Shown: positions 9,088 through 17,371 of the stretch, piece after piece | Layout of the letters: every line of letters starts with the position of its first letter | Numbering within the stretch: position 1 is the first letter of the stretch | Source: DSWT01 sp035415725 | Lineage (GTDB): Bacteria > Chloroflexota > Anaerolineae > B4-G1 > SLSP01 | DNA length: 64,000 nucleotides | Direction of reading: 5' to 3' | NCBI GenBank assembly: GCA_035415725.1 | Contig: DAOOGN010000008.1 | Location: 1-64,000 of the forward strand | The notes under the pieces: model-generated | Told to the model about the DNA's origin: nothing | Databases searched by the model: none | What the model saw: only the letters and a program-made list of their open reading frames with translations | Program-made: the position numbers and the translations under genes

Positions 9088-9744
9088 ATGTCTGAATCGA
9101 AAGTGAAAAAAGCAATTTTGGTGTGGGGCGGCTGGATGGGCCACGAACCGGATCAGTGCGTGGCGATCTTCGCACCGTACCTGGAATCCCAGGGCTACGC
9201 CGTCGAAGTTTTCGACACGCTCGACGTCTACCTGAACACCGACAAGATGATGAGCCTCGACCTGATCGTGCCGGTGTGGACGATGGGCACGATCACCCCC
9301 GAACAGGAACGAGGTCTCTTGAACGCCGTCAAAAGCGGCGTGGGCATCGCCGGCTGGCACGGCGGGATGGGCGATTCGTTCCGCAACAATGTTGACTACC
9401 AGTTCATGGTCGGCGGGCAGTGGGTGGCCCATCCGGGCGGCGTCATCGACTATCGCGTCAACATCATCAGCGCCGATCCTATCGTAGCAGGCCTGGATGA
9501 CTTCGATATGCACTCGGAGCAATACTATATGCACGTCGATCCCTCCAACGAGGTGCTGGCGACGACCACCTTCAACGGCGACCACGCTTACTGGATCGAC
9601 GGCGTCGTCATGCCCGTCGCGTGGAAGCGGAAGTACGGTCAGGGGCGCGTCTTCTACGCCTCCGTCGGCCACGTCGCCAAGGATTTCGAGGTGCCAGAGG
9701 CACTCGAAATGGTGAAACGCGGCATGTTGTGGGCGAGTCAATAA
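9088..9744 (+). CDS. ThuA-like domain protein
   Basis: A 218-residue protein of the ThuA (trehalose utilisation) family, a class I glutamine-amidotransferase-like fold lacking the amidotransferase Cys. Typical segments are ILVWGGWMGHEP at the start, the central GVGIAGWHGGMGDSF and the late EQYYMHVDP, AYWIDGVVMPVAW and GRVFYASVGH. The exact reaction of ThuA proteins is unsettled; genetically they serve disaccharide utilisation and often sit beside Gfo/Idh/MocA dehydrogenases, as here. The start at 9088 has taaggag 8 bases upstream. Confidence 0.85.
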   Translation: MSESKVKKAILVWGGWMGHEPDQCVAIFAPYLESQGYAVEVFDTLDVYLNTDKMMSLDLIVPVWTMGTITPEQERGLLNAVKSGVGIAGWHGGMGDSFRNNVDYQFMVGGQWVAHPGGVIDYRVNIISADPIVAGLDDFDMHSEQYYMHVDPSNEVLATTTFNGDHAYWIDGVVMPVAWKRKYGQGRVFYASVGHVAKDFEVPEALEMVKRGMLWASQ

Positions 9745-9795
9745 ACGAATGAGCAAATCGGCGAATCAGCGAAAACTAAGAACAAGAGGGACTTG

Positions 9796-10899
9796 ATGAA
9801 CAAAACGAAGATTGGCGTGATCGGTTGCGGCAACATTAGCGGGATTTATCTGCAAGCGGATAAGGTCTTCGAAATTCTGGAGACGGTCGCCTGCGCCGAC
9901 CTGGTGATGGAGAGGGCGCGCGCACAGGCGGAGAAACACCACATCGCGCGCGCCTGTACGGTGGATGAACTCCTGGCCGATCCCGAAATCGAGATCGTCG
10001 TCAACCTCACCATCCCCAATGCGCACTACGAGGTGGCAATGGCCGCGGTGGAGGCCGGAAAATCGGTTCACAACGAAAAGCCGCTGACCATCACGCGCGA
10101 GCAAGGCAAGGCGCTCCTGGCGGCGGCGCAGGCAAAAGGCGTGCGCGTGGGTGGCGCGCCGGATACCTTCCTGGGTGGCGGCATCCAAACCTGTCGCAAG
10201 CTCATCGATGACGGCTGGATTGGCGAACCCATCGGTGCGACGGCCTTCATGATGTGTCACGGGCATGAAAGCTGGCATCCTGCTCCAGAGTTCTACTACA
10301 AAGTCGGCGGCGGGCCGCTGTTCGACATGGGGCCGTACTACCTCACGGCGCTGGTCAACCTGATGGGGCCGGTACAAGCCGTGAGCGGCGCGACGCGCAT
10401 CACCTTCCCCACACGCACGATTACCAGCCAGCCACTGCACGGCACCGTCATCCAGGTGGAAGTGCCCACGCACGTCGTCGGCACGCTCGAATTCACCAAC
10501 GGTGCGATCGGCACGATCATCACCAGCTTCGATGTGTGGGCCGCCGAACTGCCGCGCATCGAAATCTACGGCACAGAGGGCACGCTCAGCGTCCCCGATC
10601 CCAACACCTTCGGCGGGCCAGTGCGGGTGCGCCGGGCGGGCGCGTCCGAGTGGAGCGAGATTCCGCTCACGCACGGTTATGCGGAGAACAGCCGGGGCAT
10701 CGGCGTGGCAGACATGGCCTACGCGCTGCGCTCCGGGCGTCCCCACCGCGCCAGTGGCGAACTGGCCTACCACGTTCTCGACATCATGCACGCCATCCAC
10801 GACGCGGCGCGCGCCGGCCGTCGCGTGACGTTGGAGAGCACCTGTGAGCGCCCGGCCCCGCTTCCGCTCGGTCTGCAGCCAGGGCTGCTGGACGCCTAG
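9796..10899 (+). CDS. Gfo/Idh/MocA-family oxidoreductase
   Basis: A 367-residue NAD(P)-dependent dehydrogenase. The N-terminal Rossmann fold has GVIGCGNISG, and the EKP motif that contacts cofactor and substrate is in HNEKPLTI (about 95). The C-terminal half (GGGPLFDMGPYYLTALVNLM, then a beta-sheet domain) is typical of sugar and inositol dehydrogenases of this family. Start 9796 is an ATG one codon after a TTG in the same frame. With the ThuA-like gene 51 bp upstream it probably forms a small sugar-oxidation unit fed by the transporter. Confidence 0.88.
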   Translation: MNKTKIGVIGCGNISGIYLQADKVFEILETVACADLVMERARAQAEKHHIARACTVDELLADPEIEIVVNLTIPNAHYEVAMAAVEAGKSVHNEKPLTITREQGKALLAAAQAKGVRVGGAPDTFLGGGIQTCRKLIDDGWIGEPIGATAFMMCHGHESWHPAPEFYYKVGGGPLFDMGPYYLTALVNLMGPVQAVSGATRITFPTRTITSQPLHGTVIQVEVPTHVVGTLEFTNGAIGTIITSFDVWAAELPRIEIYGTEGTLSVPDPNTFGGPVRVRRAGASEWSEIPLTHGYAENSRGIGVADMAYALRSGRPHRASGELAYHVLDIMHAIHDAARAGRRVTLESTCERPAPLPLGLQPGLLDA

Positions 10900-11081
10900 C
10901 AGTGCTCAAGGGGATCGAAATGCCCCCTGCACCGTTGGCTTCATATTCGGTCAGCGGACTAAGCAGATTCTGTGCCGGCCAACAAAATGTTGGACACGCG
11001 GTTAAATTCGTTTCCACCGCTGAGCACGCTGAGGACGCAGAGAAATAGCCATAGCGAGTGAACACGGATAAGGCCAACACC

Positions 11082-12548
11082 ATGAAAATCATGATGATCG
11101 CTGCGGAATGTGCACCGTTCGCCAAAACCGGCGGACTGGCCGATGTGGTAGAGGCGCTGCCCATCGCGCTGCACGCGCTCGGCCACGAGGTCAGCGTCGT
11201 GATGCCCAAATACGGCAGTATCGACGTCCACCAACACCCGATCACGCCCTTCTTCGACCAAATGGACGTGTGGATGGGCAATGCCGAAGAATGGTGCGCC
11301 GTCCGCACCACCTCCATGCACGGCGTTCCCGTGTACTTCATCGAAGCGGACAAATACTTCGCCCGCCCCGGCCTGTATCACGACGCGGATTTCCACGACT
11401 ACGGCGACAATCCGCGTCGTTTCGCCTTCCTCACCCGCGCGGGGCTACAACTGGCCCATGACGCCGGCTTCGACGCGGACATTGTCCACGTCCACGACTG
11501 GCATACGGCGCTGGCGGCGGCCTACCTCAAAGTGTGGCACTGGAACGATGCCGTGCTCGGCAAAACGGCGAGCGTCCTCACCATCCACAACATCGGCTAC
11601 CAGGGTGTCTACGGCGCGGAGCACTACGACTACATCGGCCTGCAATGGAGCAACTTCACGGCGGACAAGCTCGAAGACCACGGGCAGATCAACTTCCTCA
11701 AGGGCGGCATTCAGTATGCGGACCTCGTCACCACCGTCAGCCCCACTTACGCGGACGAGACGCGCACACCGGAATACGCCCACGGTCTGGCCCCCTACCT
11801 CAACGACAAAGGCGCGAATTACATCGGCATTCTCAACGGCGTGGACTACACCCAGTGGAATCCCGCCACCGACCGGCTGATCCCGGCGACGTTCTCGGCG
11901 GATGACCTCAGCGGCAAAGCCGTGTGCAAACGCGAGCTACAAAAACGCTTCATGCTGAACGTCGATCCGGCAGTACCCATCGTCGGCGTGGTCAGCCGGT
12001 TTGCCGAGCAGAAAGGGCTGGATTTGCTGGCGGCCGCTGTCGAAGCCATCGTCAATACGATGCAGGTGCAAGTCGTCGTCCTGGGAGCGGGCGATAAGGG
12101 GCTGGAAGCCTTCTACGGCGGACTGCCGGCGCGTTATCCGGGACGCATCGGCAGTTACATCGGCTACGACAACACCCTGGCACACTGGATCGAAGCCGGG
12201 GCGGACTTCTTCATCATGCCGTCGCGCTACGAACCGTGCGGCCTTAACCAGATTTACTCGCTCAAGTACGGCACACTGCCCATCGTGCGCCACACCGGCG
12301 GCCTGGCGGACACCGTCGAGCCATACGACGAGGCCACCGGTGACGGCACCGGCTTCACATTTTGGGAACCCAGCGCCCACGCCGTCTACTACGCCGTCGG
12401 CTGGGCCGTGAGTACCTACTATGACCGCAAACCGCACATGGCGCGTATGATCCAAAAGGCTATGGCGCAGAACTTCTCATGGGAAGAAAGCGCCAGGGCG
12501 TATGTCGATGCTTATGAGCGAGCAATCAAAAACAAACAAGCGGGCTGA
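11082..12548 (+). CDS. glgA: Glycogen/starch synthase, GT5
   Basis: A 488-residue ADP-glucose:glucan glucosyltransferase. The KTGGL motif (residues 15-19) that binds the donor phosphates is present. HVHDWHTA, LTIHNIGYQG and the C-terminal PSRYEPCGLNQIYS with its catalytic Glu, then GGLADTV, are family landmarks. It elongates alpha-1,4-glucan for carbon storage. The start at 11082 is taken because the mature sequence starts there in homologues; the in-frame GTG 24 bases upstream is unlikely. The upstream spacer holds a perfect 6-bp hairpin (10979-10993) and a gagcacgctgaggacgc-type intergenic repeat. It converges with the next gene. Confidence 0.93.
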   Translation: MKIMMIAAECAPFAKTGGLADVVEALPIALHALGHEVSVVMPKYGSIDVHQHPITPFFDQMDVWMGNAEEWCAVRTTSMHGVPVYFIEADKYFARPGLYHDADFHDYGDNPRRFAFLTRAGLQLAHDAGFDADIVHVHDWHTALAAAYLKVWHWNDAVLGKTASVLTIHNIGYQGVYGAEHYDYIGLQWSNFTADKLEDHGQINFLKGGIQYADLVTTVSPTYADETRTPEYAHGLAPYLNDKGANYIGILNGVDYTQWNPATDRLIPATFSADDLSGKAVCKRELQKRFMLNVDPAVPIVGVVSRFAEQKGLDLLAAAVEAIVNTMQVQVVVLGAGDKGLEAFYGGLPARYPGRIGSYIGYDNTLAHWIEAGADFFIMPSRYEPCGLNQIYSLKYGTLPIVRHTGGLADTVEPYDEATGDGTGFTFWEPSAHAVYYAVGWAVSTYYDRKPHMARMIQKAMAQNFSWEESARAYVDAYERAIKNKQAG

Positions 12549-12637
12549 TTTGTGCTATACTTGAGGTAACAAGCATACGCACAGTGTCTCCGACCGCAAC
12601 GCCTGCGCCGCCAATCACCGTGATCGGCAACGCGACG

Positions 12638-13672
12638 CTAGGCGCCGTAAATGTCCAGCAAATCCCGCAGCATCGTCATGGCCGAAGGCACCGGGTTTGG
12701 CTCGTCGATGATCGCGGTGATGACGCCGTAGATGTCGGTGGTGTAGACAACGCCCATCTGCTTGCGTCCGAGCCGCCCCAGCGGATGTTCTGGTGACAGC
12801 CGCGTGGGAGCGACAGAAAGCCCATAGTCGCCGTCCGGTTGGCGTTCGGCGCAGGCGAGCAGACGATAGCAACAGCCTTCCCGGCGCGCGGACGCCAGTT
12901 CCTCCGCACCGACTGCGGCAATGCCGCTGCGCGCGACGCCGTCCAAGGTGGCAGGATAGTCCAACACGGCGTTCGCCAGGATGACAAGTTTCGCCGCCGC
13001 GTCCCAGCCGTCCAAATCCCACGCCGCATCCGCTTCGAGTACGCCTTCGGCACGTGCCCGTTCGAGCGCTGCATCCCACGCGACGCCGTCGGCGAGCATG
13101 TCCATCACGTAGCCCGTGACCAGATTGGGCACCGTCTCGATGCGCTGCACGATGGCGCCGCGCAAGTCCCGTGCGCCCAGGTTGATCGCCGGCAGACCGC
13201 CCGCGACCGTGCCGTCGAAACGCAGTTGCACGCCGTTCGCCTTTGCCAGGTCGTGCAATTCGCGGTAGGCCACCACCAGCGGGCCTTTGTCCGGTGCGAC
13301 GACGTGCATCCCCTGGCGCATCGCGGCGCGGATGCAACTCAGTCCCGGCTCAGCACCTTTGTCCAAGTTGACGGGCAGCGCTTCCAGCAACAGATCAGCA
13401 TCCGCCGCTTCAACCAGCGACAGCGCGTCCCAACCTCCACGTCCCGCGCCGGGATACGCACTGACCGAGCCGCCGTCCCGCTTGAGCTGCGCGACACGCC
13501 GCGGGTCAAGTCCATGCCCATCGTAGGCCGCGCCGCGACTGTCCGCCGCCCCCACAAGCACCAGTTCGAGGCTATACCGCTCGCGCAGCAACGGCGTTTT
13601 TTCGGCGATCACTTCACAAAAGCGGCGTCCCAGGTTTCCCAAGCCAACGAGCACGTAACGTATTGTTTGCAT
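12638..13672 (-). CDS. Homoserine dehydrogenase-like NAD(P) oxidoreductase
   Basis: A 344-residue protein with an N-terminal Rossmann motif (YVLVGLGNLGRRF). It has the family's central lysine (VAPDKGPLVVAY; TANKGP in classical enzymes), the substrate segment FDGTVAGGLP and the catalytic-domain motif DLDGWDAAAKLVILAN, matching DxxGxDAAxK of homoserine dehydrogenases. There is no C-terminal ACT domain, so it resembles the short feedback-insensitive form. It would reduce aspartate semialdehyde to homoserine, or act on a related substrate. The ATG at 13672 has gaggggg 6 bases upstream. It is the last gene of a co-oriented minus-strand run. Confidence 0.8.
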   Translation of the reverse strand: MQTIRYVLVGLGNLGRRFCEVIAEKTPLLRERYSLELVLVGAADSRGAAYDGHGLDPRRVAQLKRDGGSVSAYPGAGRGGWDALSLVEAADADLLLEALPVNLDKGAEPGLSCIRAAMRQGMHVVAPDKGPLVVAYRELHDLAKANGVQLRFDGTVAGGLPAINLGARDLRGAIVQRIETVPNLVTGYVMDMLADGVAWDAALERARAEGVLEADAAWDLDGWDAAAKLVILANAVLDYPATLDGVARSGIAAVGAEELASARREGCCYRLLACAERQPDGDYGLSVAPTRLSPEHPLGRLGRKQMGVVYTTDIYGVITAIIDEPNPVPSAMTMLRDLLDIYGA

Positions 13673-13761
13673 TGAATCCCCCCTCAAGAATTAAGAATCA
13701 GCGAATGAGCGAATTACGAGCCGGCATCCAACTGCGAGCATCAAGCATCCAGTTTCGAGTT

Positions 13762-15057
13762 TCAAGCATCCAGCCGCACTGCCAATAACGGAACGAGCAT
13801 CTCCTGCGATGTCAATCCGCCGTGACGGCCGAGCATTGGCTGTTTCTTGAGTAATTCCTCGGCGCGCGCGAAATAGGCGTCGCCGATAGCAATGCCGACG
13901 ATGTCGCCCAGGCGGTGCGGCACTTCGGCGTAAGGGATGCCCGGTCCAAGCAAGCCACTGCGCAAAACTTCATCTTGCGACAGAAAGACAAATTGATGCG
14001 AGAAGTGCTCATCCAGGTACTGCCGCACCATCTCATAGCGCCCGTCGCGAATGTAGAAGAAGGGTACGCGCGACTCTCCCAACGGCGGCACAAACAGCGC
14101 GTCGAGCAGCGCGGGATGCCGGTCCAGCAGGATTGCGGAGCCGGGCGGCGTGGTGATCTGACCGTGGTCGGCGGTCAAGAGTAGCAGCGTCCCCGCGCGG
14201 GCGGCGGGCGCGAGCCGGTTGAGGAAGATTTCCTCCATCAGCAGTGCCAGCGAGACGATTTCCGCGTCGCCGGATTCATCGAGCGGGCCGAGGCGGTGCG
14301 CCAGCGTGTCCACGGCGTTCCAGTATGCACTGACGAAGCTGCGTCCAGGGCGCTGCTCCAGGATACGCCGCAGCATCAGCCAGAAGTCGGAGGCCGTCGC
14401 GTAGCCGAACACATCCTGCATTCCCCGGTTGTGCATCAGAGAAAGTGGCGTCTTGACAAATCCATCCAACGTGAGGGCATAGGAGGCTACATCCTGCGCG
14501 GCGAGCAGTTGCCCAAGCGCGGGGACGGGCAGGAACTTCTCCGCTTCGAAGCCCCATTCGGCCAGAGTGCCGGTGAACGGCCTGAGGATCGTCGAGAAGC
14601 TGATCGACTCCACCGCCATCTGCCACTCGCGCAGGAACATGCTGTAGGCCAGCAGCCCGTGTTCCAGCGGCGGACGGCCAGTGTGAAGGGTGCTCAGGAC
14701 GCTGTTAGTGGTCGAAAGGAAGGTCGTGGTGATCGGCCACAGCCGTCCCTGCGCCGCCAGACGGTGAAAGACGAGGTCAGGGCGCCGGGACATCACGTCT
14801 TGCAGTTGCCCCCAGCCCAGGGCATCGATCACCACCAGCACGACGCGCTGCACGCCATCCAGCAATCCGTCGAGCAGATCGCCACGCAGTGGCGGGAGCA
14901 CACCGGGTAGCGTCACGCCTAACGCCTGTCCCACCGTCGCCGCGAGGTTGCCCACCGAAAGTCCCTCGTAGCGCGGCCAGACGAAATGTTCCGGCAGCGA
15001 GGGAGCGCCGTCGGGTCGGTAAGCGCGTAGATCACGTTCTAAAGTCGTTGTGTCCAT
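13762..15057 (-). CDS. Alkaline-phosphatase-superfamily phosphodiesterase
   Basis: A 431-residue protein of the type I phosphodiesterase/nucleotide pyrophosphatase class. The first metal-binding Asp is in VVLVVIDALGWG (about 93-104). The nucleophile region is in TTFLSTTNSVLSTLHTG, and later metal ligands are in LLLTADHGQ. The long N-terminal part before the first motif (about 90 residues) is typical of the bacterial soluble subgroup. There is no signal peptide, so it is predicted to be cytoplasmic. The substrate is unknown. The ATG is preceded by aaggagac. It is 165 bp downstream of rdgB on the same strand. Confidence 0.8.
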   Translation of the reverse strand: MDTTTLERDLRAYRPDGAPSLPEHFVWPRYEGLSVGNLAATVGQALGVTLPGVLPPLRGDLLDGLLDGVQRVVLVVIDALGWGQLQDVMSRRPDLVFHRLAAQGRLWPITTTFLSTTNSVLSTLHTGRPPLEHGLLAYSMFLREWQMAVESISFSTILRPFTGTLAEWGFEAEKFLPVPALGQLLAAQDVASYALTLDGFVKTPLSLMHNRGMQDVFGYATASDFWLMLRRILEQRPGRSFVSAYWNAVDTLAHRLGPLDESGDAEIVSLALLMEEIFLNRLAPAARAGTLLLLTADHGQITTPPGSAILLDRHPALLDALFVPPLGESRVPFFYIRDGRYEMVRQYLDEHFSHQFVFLSQDEVLRSGLLGPGIPYAEVPHRLGDIVGIAIGDAYFARAEELLKKQPMLGRHGGLTSQEMLVPLLAVRLDA

Positions 15058-15222
15058 AAAGTCTCCTTGAAAAGTCGGATCGTCGCTAGTCGAGAGGTAT
15101 CGAAAATTTGCCCATCGCCACCCATGCCGCAGCCCTGCCCAGGCAGACGGTAAACAACGTCGCCGTCAAAATAGGCAGTTCGAGCGACTGGATTTTCTGT
15201 CATATCGTTTTCACAATGAGTT

Positions 15223-15828
15223 TTATGCTTTCGGTCGGGCCTCGCGTTCCAAAATCGGACGCAGCGCCTGCGCCGCGCGGGCGCGGTGGCTAAGGCGGTT
15301 TTTCTCCTCCTGCGGAAGTTCCGCCATCGCGCAACCGCGCTCCGGTATGTAGAAGACCGGATCGTAGCCGAAGCCCCCTTCCCCACGCGGCTCGAAGCCG
15401 ATCACGCCTTCGCAGACGCCTTCGGTGAGGAATTCCCGCGTGCCCGCACCCTCCGGCAGCACGAGCGCCGCGATGCAGCGGAAGCGCGCGCCGCGCCGCT
15501 CTGCAGGGACGCCGTCCAACGCCTTGAGCAATGCCCGGTAGCGTACCTCGTCCGCACCGAGGTGATATCGCGCGGAACGCACCCCCGGCGCGCCGTTGAG
15601 GGCATCCACTTCCAGCCCGGAATCGTCGGCCAGCGTGGGCAGCCCGGAAGCCGCCGCGAGCGTCCGCGCTTTGAGCAGCGCATTCTCCGTATAGGTCTCG
15701 CCGGTCTCTTCGATGTCGCCACTCAAGCCTAAGTCATCGGGCAGCAGTAACTCCACGTCCAACCCATCCAACAAGGCCCGCCACTCCCGGCGCTTTCCTC
15801 GATTGTGTGTTGCTAACAATAGCCGCAT
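15223..15828 (-). CDS. rdgB: Non-canonical purine NTP pyrophosphatase (RdgB/HAM1)
   Basis: A 201-residue house-cleaning enzyme that hydrolyses dITP, ITP and XTP to the monophosphate, keeping deaminated purines out of DNA and RNA. The nucleotide-binding start is LLATHNRGKRREW. The acidic metal site is in LADDSGLEVDAL, and the C-terminal GFGYDPVF and SHRARA motifs are complete. The start at 15828 is chosen for its strong ggaggag site; the longer in-frame start would translate intergenic repeat sequence. Length is normal for the family. Confidence 0.93.
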   Translation of the reverse strand: MRLLLATHNRGKRREWRALLDGLDVELLLPDDLGLSGDIEETGETYTENALLKARTLAAASGLPTLADDSGLEVDALNGAPGVRSARYHLGADEVRYRALLKALDGVPAERRGARFRCIAALVLPEGAGTREFLTEGVCEGVIGFEPRGEGGFGYDPVFYIPERGCAMAELPQEEKNRLSHRARAAQALRPILEREARPKA

Positions 15829-15884
15829 AACTCCTCCGGGGAGAGAGTGAGAAATTAGAAATGAGGAATGAGAACTCGCCGATT

Positions 15885-15980
15885 CGCCGATTCTTTCATT
15901 CGTTGATTCTTTCATTCGCTGATTCTTTCATTCGCTGATTCTTTCATTCGCTGATTCTTTCATTCGCTGATTCTTCCGTT
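15885..15980. repeat. 16-bp tandem repeat, six units
   Basis: Six head-to-tail units of cgctgattctttcatt or close variants run from 15885 to 15980. The array overlaps the 3' end of the RNase-H-like gene, whose last residues (SANERISE) and stop codon lie in it. Short single units of the same family (gcgaatcagcgaatgag type) occur in other spacers, near 9750, 13696, 28170 and 30080. Confidence 0.8.
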
Positions 15981-17221
15981 CGCCCATTCGCCAGCTTGCG
16001 TTCCAGACGGTCTCTGCGATGCCAGAGTTCGGCCAGCAATTCCGCCCGCTTGAGGTTTTGGGGATGGCGCGCGGCGCGGCGCAGGGCAGCATCGGTCGCA
16101 GAGAGCGCCGCGGGCAGATCGCCGGCCGTCCATTCGTAGTACTTGGCGCACTCCACCAAAGGCTCGACGGCCAGCGGATGACAGTTCGCCCACGTATCCC
16201 ACAACGCGAATGCCCGTTCCCACGCGCCGCAGCGTTTGTGACGCAGCGCCATCTCGCACCAGAGACGCGCGGCGGTATTCTCATCCAGCGTCCCGGTCTC
16301 CTGCAAAAGCGCCTGTTCCCATGCCTTAAACGCCTCAGCCTCGCGTCCGGCGTGGTCGAAGACGCGCCCCACGCCTGCCCACTCGCCCGGCGCGAGCGCC
16401 ATTTGTTCTGGCGACGTGACCATACGGGTTACATGAACGAGCAGCGAAACCAGGCTCAGCACATCGATGCGGTTGTGATAGAAGACCCGCGCCATGGCGG
16501 CGGGGTTGCCGCTATCGAGGTATTGCCGGTAGAGCCAGGGGATCAGTGCCGAGTCGACGTCCGCTTCAGTGCGCTGCACGTGCAGAATCTCAGTCTCCAG
16601 CACGCCCAGGCGTCGGGATTCCAGGTGATCGCGCCAGAGCTGTCGCGCCACAGTGAGCAGGTCCAGATGCGGCAGCGCTCGCCAGCGGGGGGCCATCCGA
16701 TTCAGGATGAAGCGCGTTTCCAGCAACGGGAGATCGAAGCCGGCGCCGTTGAAACTCACCAGGCCGGTTACGCCCGCCAGCACATCCGCAATGTAGTGCA
16801 TCGCCGCCGGTTCTTCATCGGGACTGCGCAGAAAAACCAGATGCAGCGTCAACGCCGGGTTCTCCCACACGCCGATGCCGGTGAGGAAGACCAGCGTTCC
16901 TGCACCGCCCGCCAGCCCGGTCGTTTCCGTATCGAGGAAAGCGGGGTGCACGCCCAGAGTCGGCACGCCGAAAAGCGCCAATCCTGCGGCAGGAAGACAC
17001 TCTACCTCACCGAGCGTATAACGTCCGTGAGGATGAAATGCCGGATACATCCGCTTCTCCACCCATACCGGACCGTGCGCCGTCGCTATTTCCGCGCCGG
17101 GCAAGGCGGAACTCGCCTGCCACGACGGTTCGACTGAAGCCGAGGGAGGTAAAGATTGTAGCGCCTTTAGCCCCTTCACCACGCCCAACTGTCTTAGCTG
17201 TTTGCTGAGTCTATCGTCCAT
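15944..17221 (-). CDS. YprB-like ribonuclease H-fold exonuclease
   Basis: A 425-residue protein whose central part is a DEDD-type 3'-5' exonuclease-like domain (YprB/RNase_H_2 family). The first catalytic pair is in AFLDTETTGL (about 115), the second Asp in LVSFNGAGFDLPLL, and the last acidic site in HNRIDVLSL. The C-terminal 150 residues look like TPR-type helices (GRVFDHAGREAEAFKAWEQA). The exact nucleic-acid substrate is not known. The final dozen residues come from the 16-bp tandem repeat, so the true C-terminus has probably been extended or altered. Confidence 0.8.
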   Translation of the reverse strand: MDDRLSKQLRQLGVVKGLKALQSLPPSASVEPSWQASSALPGAEIATAHGPVWVEKRMYPAFHPHGRYTLGEVECLPAAGLALFGVPTLGVHPAFLDTETTGLAGGAGTLVFLTGIGVWENPALTLHLVFLRSPDEEPAAMHYIADVLAGVTGLVSFNGAGFDLPLLETRFILNRMAPRWRALPHLDLLTVARQLWRDHLESRRLGVLETEILHVQRTEADVDSALIPWLYRQYLDSGNPAAMARVFYHNRIDVLSLVSLLVHVTRMVTSPEQMALAPGEWAGVGRVFDHAGREAEAFKAWEQALLQETGTLDENTAARLWCEMALRHKRCGAWERAFALWDTWANCHPLAVEPLVECAKYYEWTAGDLPAALSATDAALRRAARHPQNLKRAELLAELWHRRDRLERKLANGRTEESANERISE

Positions 17222-17371
17222 CGCAGAACATCATACAACACAAAATTGTCATCCCTCGTCGCTACGCTCCTCGGGATCCCGTTCTCCGTCACCCCAAACC
17301 CCATTTTCTACGCAACCTTGCTGTACGAAAACAAGATTCCGCACGGAGCGCCGCTCCGTGCGGAATGACAG

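Noticed and set aside
12839..13675. 278-codon + strand frame opposite the homoserine-dehydrogenase-like gene
   Set aside because: Arg/Gln-rich shadow typical of GC-rich antisense reading; the minus-strand gene has clear motifs.
15039..15203. 54-codon minus-strand frame between rdgB and the phosphodiesterase-type gene
   Set aside because: Composition is not absurd, but it has no good ribosome site, overlaps the next gene start and matches no family I know.
15885..15980. CRISPR array
   Set aside because: 16-bp units are head to tail with no spacers.
16019..17137. 372-codon + strand frame opposite the RNase-H-like gene
   Set aside because: Antisense shadow; the minus strand carries DEDD motifs.
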